Position numbers and translations under genes: made by a program. Under the pieces are notes generated by a model that was given only the letters and a program-made list of their open reading frames with translations, did no database searches and was not told the DNA's origin. Shown here piece after piece: positions 1 to 10,800 of a stretch of DNA of 64,000 nucleotides. Source of the stretch: Aricia agestis (taxonomy: Eukaryota; Arthropoda; Insecta; Lepidoptera; Lycaenidae). The stretch lies in NCBI RefSeq assembly GCF_905147365.1, contig NC_056410.1, positions 1,649,501 to 1,713,500 on the forward strand. Reading direction: 5' to 3'. Every line of letters starts with the position of its first letter. Positions within the stretch are counted from its first letter, which is position 1.

Positions 1-74
1 TACTTAGGGATTTATTTCGTTTGCTTTACCCCAAATTAGTTTCAGCCCTGATAAAAACATTATACCATTGACAG

Positions 75-970
75 TCTAGTGAAAGCCCAGAAGCGAATCA
101 GCCACGGTCTCCACGTGCTCCAGTACTACACGATCAAGGAGTGGCACTTCGAGAACTCCAACTTCCTGGGGCTCCAGAAGAGAGTGAGCCAGGAGGAGAA
201 CGAGATCTTCTTCACGGACGTGAGCAAGATCAACACGAACCTGTACCTCAGGGACTACGTGATAGGGACGCGGCAGTACGTGCTGAAGGAGGACCCGGCG
301 AACCTGCCGAGAGCGAGGCGGATACACAGGATGTAAGTACTAATGTAACTTTCAACATCAGCTCTTAATAATAAACCGCTCTCATACACGTATTTTAGAG
401 CGGTTATGTCCAATATCATGATTATTGATTAGTCATGACGAAAATACATTTTAGTATATTTGGCATAAACTTAGCGATGATAATATTATTTTGAAGCAAA
501 GCCCCAATTTCACCAACGTCTGTTTGTGCTAACAGCTTGTTAAAATGTCAAGTCTTCTCTTTAATTCATAAGAAAAACGAAAGAGGTAACGTGATACTAA
601 TTCGAGCGTTAACTTTAACAGTCGTTGGTGAAATTGGGGCTAAGTATGGATCAAAACAATTTCAAGGTGTTTAATTTCTATGGTTGTTTGACCACGAGAT
701 CCTGAAGCCTCCAACGATAACATGAGTGCTAATTTTATCATTATTAGTAAATAAATTGTATGACAACAAAACACGCATCAGCAAACAATAACAGCTCCTG
801 GACATGGCCATATTGCCTTCTTCGACATTTGCAGACGTTACATCGTGGACTTGGTGGCGAAGACGCTGTTCTACGGCCTGCTTCTCTGGTTCCTGTACTC
901 CAACATCGGTACCATCGTCAGCCCCATCACACAGGCGGACACGGCGCTGCGCAGTTATCTCAACTTCTAA
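75..970 (+). CDS. Fatty acyl-CoA reductase FAR-A, last two exons (5' partial)
   Basis: The visible part is the C-terminal FAR_C ('Sterile') domain of a fatty acyl-CoA reductase, an NADPH-dependent membrane enzyme that makes fatty alcohols from acyl-CoA. Exon 75-332 follows an ACAG acceptor and reads LVKAQKRISHGLHVLQYY, then EWHFEN, FFTDVSKIN and LPRARRIHR, ending at donor AT|GTAAGT. The second exon, 835-970, follows TTTGCAG; its first A completes the split codon and it reads RYIVDLVAKTLFYGLLLW, a probable membrane helix, to TAA at 968-970. Phase 2 matches on both sides, and the join has the usual family pattern ARR..RxxYxxD. About 131 residues are visible; the Rossmann domain lies left of the window. 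A closer AG at 794 was rejected because it puts the exon out of frame. An AATAAA 12 bp after the stop suggests a very short 3' UTR. Family assignment is firm; the specific substrate is unknown. Confidence 0.93.
501..640. repeat. MITE, GCCCCAATTTCACC family, copy 1
   Basis: A 140-bp near-palindrome with ends GCCCCAATTTCACC and its reverse complement lies in the last intron of FAR-A. The same family occurs at 15204-15682 (interrupted) and 61039-61171. The 61 kb copy has a clear TAA target duplication, which suggests a PIF/Harbinger-type element. Confidence 0.8.
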
Positions 971-981
971 TCACTACTGAT

Positions 982-987
982 AATAAA
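982..987 (+). promoter_or_regulatory. Poly(A) signal candidate for FAR-A
   Basis: AATAAA lies 12 bp after the FAR-A stop codon. It is the first such hexamer downstream. The assignment rests on position only. Confidence 0.45.
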
Positions 988-1060
988 AGATGATTTCCAT
1001 GAAGGTAGCTAGGCTATGCTAGGATGGCGTTTTGGGTGATTGTCACCAGGGCCCGAATTA

Positions 1061-1274
1061 AGGTGCCGGTTGGCAGCGGACGACATGAAGCCACCGCAGA
1101 CGACGTGTTGTCGCGACAGTACTGGTTTCTATGTTTTTCTATGACAAGTGTCACTAGCTTCGTGTCGCTAGCTGCCCAGGGTATTTCATAGAAATACATA
1201 GAAAACGGTACCTAGTGTCGCGACGACACGTCGTGCGGCGGTTGCTTCATGTCGTCCGCTGCCAACCGACACCT
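1061..1274. repeat. Inverted-repeat element (MITE-like), CpG-rich arms
   Basis: The left arm starts AGGTGCCGGTTGGCAGCGG and the right arm is its imperfect reverse complement, ending ACCGACACCT. The arms stay alignable for about 85 bp and leave a short loop. They are much richer in CpG than the flanks. No coding capacity was seen. Confidence 0.7.
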
Positions 1275-1894
1275 AGCTATTTAGTCGCTCCGGGCAAAGA
1301 TAATTTAGCCGCCCTTTTTGAGGGTAAGGAGGGGGGGAACATTTTAGTGATATAGAAATTTATAAAGTATTAATTTCTATATCACCTGAAGTAGGCTGGA
1401 ATGTAAAATTCTCAAACTTAAGTGGTAGACCATGGTTAGGTTGGAAGATACGATTAAGTCAATTGTGCCGCCCCCCATTTTTGCCGCTCTGGGCAAATGC
1501 CCGGCTTGCCTCCCCCCTTAGATCGAACCCTGATTATTACTTAGCAAGTTCTTTATTAACAAACGACGCCATTGCAGATGTGGATATTTTAATTAGTATA
1601 CTGTGTAAAATATAACACGTTAGAAATATAACTTGGATATCTGAAGTAACTCAATGTTTTGGTAGTCGGTAGATATAAGTAAACATGAACAACCGAAGAT
1701 CTATGCTAGAAGGTTTCTAATCTCTCACTTTTTTATGGACATTATATAAAAAGGGACGACTAAAAGGCTAAATTCGTCACAAGATCGTAATGTCGAAGGA
1801 CATATTAATATTAAGTATACATTTACAGCCGTAGACCTAGCCAGAACATGTTTTAGGACTAGTACTAAAAAAAGTTTAGTAGATGTTTTACATA

Positions 1895-2002
1895 TGTCGT
1901 AGGATGATTTGATAAATCCGTGTTTTCGCGAAATCCCTAGAATTTTCGCGAAAATTCTAGGGATTTCGCGAAAACACGGATTTATCAAATCATCCTACGA
2001 CA
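1895..2002. repeat. Perfect 108-bp palindrome flanked by CATA direct repeats
   Basis: Two 54-base arms are exact reverse complements with no spacer; the centre lies between 1948 and 1949 (TTTTCG|CGAAAA). The same four bases, CATA, flank both sides (1891-1894 and 2003-2006), as expected for a target-site duplication. It lies in the spacer between convergent FAR-A and FAR-B. No similar copy was noticed elsewhere in the window. Confidence 0.9.
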
Positions 2003-2569
2003 CATACAACATAATATAATCTAGTTTGTGAAAAATCATAATGTTAACCTGCTAAATGCTAATGCATTATACCAGCTAATGGAATCCTCGGAACGTGCAC
2101 GTTAGTAGTGACATATTTTAAAAGAAGTTTTAGGGGCATGTGTCAAAAAAGAAACAACAAGAGTTTGTTTATTTTGTAAATATTAAAGCAAATAAAATAT
2201 ATATAGAACAATAATTAATGGTATTTGGGTTATATTTAGTTAAAAACTACTTGTGGAAAATGAATATAATGGTTTTGAGAGTGTAAAACACCCAATAAGT
2301 TTCAAGGCCCAATCTATGCTAAAAGGAAATAAATTGGTGTTAGCAAGACATGTAAGGGATGTAAAAGAGCTAAGAACTAATGGCAATATTATTTAATACG
2401 AGCCCACGGACGTAAAAAGTACGAGCCAATATAATTCGCCGAACATCGGTGACTTTAGCACCCTATAAAACAAGTTCAAACGTAAGTATTCATCCAACCA
2501 AAAAACGTAACTAAACATTTGGATAAAGCAAGTCTAAACATTTTTATTCATTCTTACAGATAGATAATA

Positions 2570-2662
2570 ATGATCGGCCTTCGGGTTGTTGCTGGAGTAA
2601 AATGCAGCTGCGTTTATAACCAGAGCGGCAAGTGCAAACATATTGCTGCTTTAATCAGTAAC
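2570..2662 (+). pseudogene. SWIM-type zinc-finger remnant
   Basis: A short frame encodes GVKCSCVYNQSGKCKHIAAL, the CxC..CxH pattern of a SWIM zinc finger. This domain is found in transposon-associated and YqaJ-type nuclease proteins that are often amplified in insect genomes. The frame is stopped just upstream (TAG at 2561) and becomes AT-rich, featureless sequence downstream. A good AG acceptor (2558-2559) and a GT (2658) bracket it, so it may be a decayed exon. The motif is visible; the origin is inferred. Confidence 0.5.
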
Positions 2663-2779
2663 AAAAATACGAGCAATACTTTATACTTAAAAAAAATAAA
2701 TTTAATGTTTTTAAAAATCTTGTTTTTATTTATTTTTTACAACATTAATACTCTTGAAAAAAATCGGAGTCTATAAATT

Positions 2780-4640
2780 TACTAAAACACTGCAAACATT
2801 CTTCATGTTTCTGAGTTAGGTACACTTTCAATCAATGAGTTTCTAAAATAGTAACATAGAATATCATTGCTTTCACTATGGATTCTTACTTATATTCATG
2901 GAGCAATATCATAAGTCCTTTCGGTTTCCTCTTGAGAGTACTCGTTTTATTTTGCTCAAAATGGGGGCATAATAATTTTAACCTCCTTTCACCTAAAACT
3001 TGCTAACTTGAAAAACCTTTTTCATTCAATACTCTATCTCCAGCTCCTAAAAGATCAGTTAAACCAGAAGTAGTATCTGGTTTATCGTCATTTGTGAGTC
3101 ACTATTTCTTCCACCTGATAGGTACTTTGGATTTAAATGAAATATTCTATGAAACTATCACTGCAAGTTTTGTCCAGAGAGAGAAACCATGGTTATCCAT
3201 CATTCATCAACACTAAAATAATATTTAGGTACTTAATTAATATCTTTATAAAATGCAACTCAAATAAAATTGACTTGACTGATAATGCTATTTTAGGTTA
3301 TATCGAATCACACACTTTTTCATTTTTACAGCAGCTATCCATTTATATCTGATTTAATTTCCTAGTGGATTTAGGAAAAACATTAAATTTGTATACTGAC
3401 TACCTATTTCTGCTGTTATTTTTGCAGTCTACGATACAAAAATAATTAAGACCAATTTCTAAAAATTTCAAAACAAGATTGACATGTTTGATTGACCCTG
3501 AGCCCTTTTGGTTGCATATTTTTGCCGCGGCAAGCGTGGCAATCGCTTTCATTACCCCCTCCACCCACTTCGCACGCTCCGAATAGACTTACACATTGTC
3601 ACCAAATATTTTTAGATAGGTAGGATACCTAAGGTTTTTTTTTTTTTTTTTGTAAAAAGTTGTACATTTCTGTCTTATATAGGTAATAATATAATAATAA
3701 AAACTAAGGAAGAGTAACTCCGTCAAAAAAAGTGCACCAAAAGGCTACAAAATGTGACCCGAATACATGCATATATTTATGCATGTGTTCGGTACACATT
3801 TTTCGTGTAATATACTCGAATGACATTCAACCAGGTTGACATGACAATTTTGTCAAACTCATTTTAAAATTTGTTTACATAGGTTTGTTTACTTACTTTT
3901 GACCATAGACTTAATATATACTGTCGTATGCATAGACATAATATATTTATATTATGTCTATGGTCGTATGACCGTGACCATTTTCAATCTGTCAATGTGT
4001 GCGTGTGCTATTGATGTATATTTTACTATCGATAGTATAGTATTTTGCTATCGATAGTATAGTCCGTTCGAGTTATTTTACCTGAATTTCTATAAGAAAT
4101 AAATAATATGCAACTTTGACAGATTTGTATTTCAAATTAGGTATCATAAATCTGAATTGTCATATTTTAGTGTTCGAAAAGGAGCCAAATTTAAAACGGT
4201 TGAAGTATGGGAGTTACGTTTGCTTACTTTTTATTATTCGTAGATTGTTAGACATTTTTATACTTGACAAAATAAAAGTCCTCGTTTTTAATTCTTATTC
4301 ATTTTATCATAAATCGAAATATTTAGATACTTAATATAAAATAATGAATTTAATAATGCAATAATTATAGTATAATAGTAGCAAGCTCCATAAATAAAAG
4401 TTAAAGTTGAATATCATATTATTTATTTAAAAACTTAAAAATCATTAAAGCTATAAGAGTACCTAAACCTAACACAAGTTGGTGAGAGACGATTTACTAT
4501 TTACTTAGCAGTTTTAAACTATACAAACATGCTTATATGAATTATAATAGAGAGTGATTTAAATGAAATAAAAAACATAGTCCTCATAATTATTATCATT
4601 ACCTGCAAATTCAAATACTCGCTCCTCGTAGCGGAAGGTA
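2780..4640. other. Gene-free AT-rich spacer
   Basis: No frame here looks protein-coding. It contains a poly-T run (3634-3651) and a short hairpin around 3905-3962 whose arms both read CATAGAC followed by an AT-rich stem. A repeated CTATCGATAGTATAG motif occurs near 4027-4062. Otherwise nothing recognisable was seen. Confidence 0.6.
4423..4428 (-). promoter_or_regulatory. Poly(A) signal candidate for FAR-B
   Basis: TTTATT on the plus strand reads AATAAA on the minus strand, about 430 bp after the FAR-B stop codon. Other AT-rich hexamers are nearby, so the exact site is uncertain. Confidence 0.3.
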
Positions 4641-4854
4641 ACATGATACATCCTACATTTAGACTATTTTTATATCACACAATACTAGAAAAAGTCTTAT
4701 TTAATTCAGGCATGAAGTCTATACAACATTTACAAATACAAGATTCACTAATAACAACAAAATATACAACTCATCTGCGCCATCTATCGGTAACAATCGA
4801 CAGTTTTTCGACAAACTTTCAATTGTCAAAAACAGATGGCGCTTTATAATTTCT

Positions 4855-7800
4855 TTACATAATTTCCTCTGTGCTGAGCGTCTCCCGCGAGCCCATTAGA
4901 AAAGTGTAGAAGGTGGATATCCATCCACTGAGCCAGTAAACGATGAAGAACCAGAAGACGCAGCGAGTGATCAGGTCCACGAACCACATTCTGGAAGGAA
5001 CAAATTGATGAGCATTAATAATAAGTCTTACTTCAGTTACTGAAAATTGGCACACAGTTATACTGTAGGTTTTTAGACAAAGCTAAAAAGACCAACGAAG
5101 TAACTAGTTGATAATGGTTATCTAGAATTCTAGATAGTAAACCCGAAACAAACTTAAATACTTATTACTTACGCACAGTATAAATATCAAACAAAGACTT
5201 ATAGTACGGGAGCCCTAGAACATTTTTTTGTGATTACTAACAAGCTAATTTTTTGTGAATAGCTAAAACGGAACCCTAACCAGCAGATTTTTTGTTTATT
5301 GGTAGGTTAATAGGTATATAATTTAAGAGAAACCTTGTCCTACAAACAAAACAATCCATATTTTAGGACCATCAAGTCAAAGTATTGTTACGGACACACA
5401 GAGCCATCTAGCGGCAAACCAGCGAAACTGATCAGAGGAACACAGACAACCTAAATCCCCTACTCGATACTAGATGGCGTTAGCTGTACGCGTATTCTCT
5501 AGAAACATCCCGCACTTGTTTACGCGAATTGAGTACGATCCAAAATGTTCTCGAACTTGTCTCGACCCATATAGATAGCCGCAGGTAGAGGACCCGGCAA
5601 TTCAGTTCGATCTGAGCGATCTTCGAGGCGATTTCGGAGTGACAACAAGTGATCAATAGTGAGTGAACCAGTGAAACCTGCGACTTGGCTACGACCTAGG
5701 ACAGTGATAGTGCTTAGTGATTGGACCTAGAGATTAGTGTTTGGACTTAGTGCTAAGTGTTGTGACCTAGTGTGTGCTTGTGTGACCTAGACTTAGTATT
5801 AATAAAGTCTTCAAGAGAGTCACCAGGTCTTTCTCTCCAAATCCTCGAACCCTAGCACGTAACAGTATGAAATCCTTGCTATCTCTATTAACTACCACTT
5901 TCGAGATTTTTCGAAAATAAAAATGTTGTTAGTCTTATCAAAATGTAGCTCACTAACTCACAAAAAATTAGTTTGTTATACTCCACTCGGGCTAACTTGT
6001 CGCTAGCGGTCATTGACTCCCTGTCAAAAATTTGTCATTTTTCATATAAAACCACGATAAACAATTTCTGACACTTCTTTGTCAATCGCGGTTTATATGG
6101 AAAATGACAAATTTTTGACAGGCAGGCAATGACCGCTAGCGACAAGTTAGCCCGAGTGGAGTATAGTAATTACAAAAAAATTTGTTCTAGGGCTCCCTCA
6201 CTATTAGCTAAATCAGTTTAATGGCTTACACTTTCATGTGCCGTCTGGCTGCAGGGAGAGTGTCATCATACTCCTTCAGTATGAATATTCTCGCCGATCT
6301 GATGCAGTCTTCGAAGTATTTCATTATGTCGAGACCTGAAAACATTACATTCATAAAAATAAAAATAGTTTTATTTCTGAATAAGGAATCAAATATTTTT
6401 AGAACATCCTACGTGTTGCCTGCCACCGGTTCGGGAACTAGCCCGACGAGAACTGTTTATAAACTACAAAGGGACATCTGCCTACCTAGAATCAATAATT
6501 CATGAAATGTTTACCGTCTCTCAAATATGAATGACAGCTTTTACACTTACCGACAGCGTCTATCTTATAATCTCTTCTCTCTCGTGGATTGAGCTTCTCT
6601 CTCAAGGTCTGAGCGATATCGGATTTGAAGTCCCACTGGTTGTTAGTGTAGTATTCAAACACATCAAAACCTTTGCTGATGCGTCGATGGACTCTTAGTA
6701 ACCTGAAAATACAACATCAACAATTGAAAGGTTGGCACTGTGACTTGTATTGTTGTACTTCTCTATAATTTAAGTAGGTAATTACAATATTTTTCCAATT
6801 CACCCTCGAATTAATTAGGTGGAATTATAGGGGACAGGCCTCGCCTAGTTTGGGGGGCCGTTATTTGTTAAAATGTTTGTAAAAAATATTACGGTCAATA
6901 AAGTTTTTGTAATCTACAGATTGTGAGGTTATGAGTAAGTTCCAGTAGCTACAGATCAGCCGTTCAAGCCTCAAGGCAAGATCAAACGTACTAGGGTAAA
7001 TGCACCATCGAGGAAATTGATTTCTAGGCAATTGACAGACCAACGTCATTTGGTCGGATCATGTCAATGTAATGTTAATTGTGAAATGTCGGCTGTGTTT
7101 GACGTAACGCGACCAAAGGTCCCCCATCTGCATAGGAATCAACTTCTCTGATAGTACTTACACAGGGTCGTATCCGAGACAATAGAGCAGGATGTCGACC
7201 AGCACGGCCGGGATCCAGTGGAAGAACAGCGCGCAGATGTTGTGCTGCAGCCGCGAGTGCTTCATCGAACCGCCGGGGTACCTGAGTATGAAAAGTTGAT
7301 CAGACATTGGTACTAAATCGTTGGCATTCTTTGTGAAAGTGTATGAATGACTTCCGTTCAACAAAATAAACTTGGAACGTTTTCATGTCGTAAAACTATC
7401 CAATTTGCTAGTATTCTGATCACATACAGCTTCAATAGCTTCTACGTCCACGCAATATTGTATGTGTATCTACTGTAGTTAATTGTAGTTGTGACAATAT
7501 GAGTGGAGATGCAGATTGTGTGTTTTTGTGTGCGCGTGAGTGTTGGTTTTCAACAGTTTCTAATAATAATAGCTCCCACACCGGTTTCGGTGACGGTGGC
7601 CGGTTTCATTGAAACCAGGTCAGCTACGCAGGAGTAATTTTATAGTGCCCAAGTGTGTGCGCAGTACACAAGAGCACTCTCTATTCCTTTACTCTCATAA
7701 CCCAGTGGGACGGAAGACCGACACGACTGGCGAGAGATCAGGCGCAGGACCGACTTTTTACATGCCCATCCGACGCATGGATCATCTTACTTATCAGACA

Positions 7801-10800
7801 ATCAGGTGATCAGCCTGCACTGTCCTAACCAAACTTGGAAATAACATGTTTCCAACGCGGGAATCGAACCCACGACCTCCGAGTCAAGAACCGCGCTCTA
7901 TACCACTAGACCACAGTTTCTAATACTGCTGTACCTAATAAGTAAGCTTCGATAGCACCATTTAGGATTATGAAGTAAATTACAGTAAGTTTACTTACCA
8001 TACAACACCATTTAGAGGCATACGTTCCATGATGATCTCGCGGCCCGCCTCGATCATCTCCTGCCACGTGATCTTGATCTCCGCTGACGATGTGAAGTTC
8101 ACAACCGTCGTCTTCGTGTCCCTGTTTAAAACGTTGTGTTAGAAAGAGAAGGCATGAAGGTGCGACAAGCGCACATTCTACGGTGTTGAAAAGTCGTAGT
8201 TCTGTTTTATACTATTTCATAAAAAAATATTTTGCGGCAACGTGTTGCGCTGATCCATTATTTTTTTTTTTATTCTATTTTATTTATAGGACCTTTATAA
8301 CAATACATGTCGGTCCTGTTAGTTTAACACAATACATTAATAGTATATAAAAACAAACAAAAGAAAGTGATCCACTCTTGTATAATGCCAACTTTAACAT
8401 TATTAATTACTGTCAAACTTTTTTGCTGAATAGCTATAATGTAGACTAAAGCCCTACAGTCTACACACACATGATACAGTAGTATTATATAGTATATATT
8501 ATACATACTTACTGTACTTACTGTACTTACAGTACTTCACGGAAAAATTCATACATTGCTATACAAAAAATAATAATCTTCGCCAAAAAAAAACTGCTGG
8601 CACTTTTACTGTCTATACAAGGTGTAACAAAACTAAGACGTGACAATACGTGTATGTATGAATTCCTTACAAAGTGCTCACTGTGAAAATAGCAATGCTG
8701 AAAAAGCAAGTTTTTTTTTTGGGCAAGCGACCCCGCGTTTTGAATTTTTCATACTTACAATAGTATAGAAAAGTTGCTATTTCAGCGCTGCTACTTTCAC
8801 AGTGAACTCTATATAGGGGACACATACACACCCTAAAGTATTATCACTCAGTTTTGTTATACTCTGTATAAGGTATCGGTTATATAAGAGGTTGAGTGAG
8901 TAATAACTTTAGGGTCAAGTAGTTCCAGGCGCAGATCATGATGCCGTTGATGAAGATGTCGACGGGCAGGTAGTCGGCATAGCTGTTACCCTTGCAGTAC
9001 ATAGACCTGATCACGCCCTTACCAGCACCTGAAAGCAGCAAGAAAGGGCATGGATAATTGTGGATGCAGGTGTTTTGGTTCATAATACCCACTATACAGT
9101 GTGTTAGTGTAAAAAAAATCGGTCGTCATACCCATACAAATTGCTGATCCAGTCATCCGTCTGGGTATGAAGACGGCATTTTTTTGAGTTCCCAGCATTG
9201 TTCTCATAGAAAAAGTTGTTCATTTTGACGGACTCATTTGATGGTTTCAAGGACAACGGTGTCATCACGAAGGTTCGATAATTTCGAAATTTTTGAAATT
9301 GGAAGTCTATTACCATTCAGTCATCACCATGCCAGACAGTGAAACTTTAGAAGAAAAACAGACTTGAAGAAAAAGAGAGAAATGAATGCTACACTTACCA
9401 ATCAACAGTCCGGTAGGTCCGTTGATGTTGTCTGTCCATCCTGGTATTGGCTCTTGCCAGATGGGAATCACTGAAATGAAAAATTAGAACTATAAAGCAA
9501 CTAGTAATTTTGTTACTATGCTGTATTTTTTTTACTTAGGTAAGGTCTATGGAGAGGTAGAAGGAATGTACAATCGAGGAATTGATTCCTAGGCAGTTGA
9601 CAGACCAACGTCATTTGGTCTGATCATGTCAATTCAATGTTAATTGTGAATTTGGACGTCCACGTCCAAATTCACAGAAATCCGTCCGTCCGCTATCTGC
9701 CCAGAAATCAACTTTTTTGATAGTACCTAAAGTTATGACATAGATTATCCAATTCCATCCATACCTACTGTACAATTTGTACATTCTTTTAGGGAGAGTA
9801 AAACACAGAATATTGTTATAGGTATCACTCAACACCACCACTCGGGCTCGTAGCTGATAGAAGAAGTGATCGTCAGAACGAAGTCGAGCGACCACTCCCC
9901 ACTCTCCCTACTACCTACCCAAGTAGGCGGGGCACATCTTTATTTATCAATACACTACACCTACCTACTTATGCTTGTCTATCTATTACTTCCTAACAAT
10001 AACAACTCTTAAAAATAACAACTTTTTTTTATGTATGGAGATACTTTGAGGTGTTTTGAATTTTGATGTTTAACAGACTTACCAATCGAGGGTCGCAGGA
10101 CCATGACGGGTATGTGTTCCATGGCCTCCACGGCCAAGGCTTCTCCCAGAGCCTTCGTAAACGCGTACGAGTTCGGGAGCTTGCTCAGCACTCTACAATA
10201 TTTATAAAAATTCAAGCTTTTAAGCTATTCCATAGCTTTTATAACGGGTTTTGAGCGCGGCGACTGAAAACCTACCTTTTTTAAATATTTTTCCAAGAAA
10301 TAGTATCATATACTGTAGCTAATATAGTTATATATTTTTTGAAGCCGAAATAAAAATCATGCATTCTAGGGTTAAGTCTTAAGCGTCCGTCAAGAGGACC
10401 CCTCTTGACAGTCACTGGTGAATAAAGTATAAACATGATTACGCGGATGCTTATCATCACAGTAACTGACTTGGGCGTGATGGTGGCGACTGTTTCCTCG
10501 TCCATCCACTCCATGGCGTCGATGACCTTGTGCGGGTCGGCGGGCGGCGGGTACGGCCGCTCCTCCAGCAGCTTCTCGTGCAGGTGGCAGTACGCCGTCG
10601 ACACGTGCATCAGCAGCTGTGGGTGGTTAAAGTGGTTACATAAGTCATTGGTTTATCATCTCTACTGTTTGAGACTAGGTACAGGAAAATTTTAAACAGA
10701 TAAAACTGTGGAATTGTCACCAGCAGTATTTCCGGATCAATACGACCTGCAAACCTTCAAGAAGAGAACGTATTCCCTCAGCGGCAACGCACCTGCAGCT

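Larger units (their letters stand above)
5198..6207. mobile_element. Outer inverted-repeat element hosting two later insertions
   Basis: The left end (about 5198-5270, with GGGAGCCCTAGAAC) and the right end (about 5955-6207, with GTTCTAGGGCTCCC) are imperfect inverted repeats over roughly 70 bp. The right arm is split by a MITE at 5979-6163, and the interior holds a solo LTR at 5386-5864. It lies in the last intron of FAR-B. No coding sequence remains. Confidence 0.7.

Noticed and set aside
794..834. Earlier acceptor (CAG at 794) for the last FAR-A exon
   Set aside because: It would put the exon out of frame; TTTGCAG at 834 restores phase and the family motif exactly.
7845..7915. tRNA gene on the minus strand
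   Set aside because: A and B boxes are present, but it is the head of a 350-bp element with a SINE tail and target duplication. The same holds for the heads at 26844-26917 and 48250-48325.
10281..10610. Intronless reading of FAR-B exon 5 into its 3' intron
   Set aside because: The frame continues past AA|GTCAGT by chance. The splice to 10192 gives TPKVLSKLPNSYAFTK, the expected active-site context.
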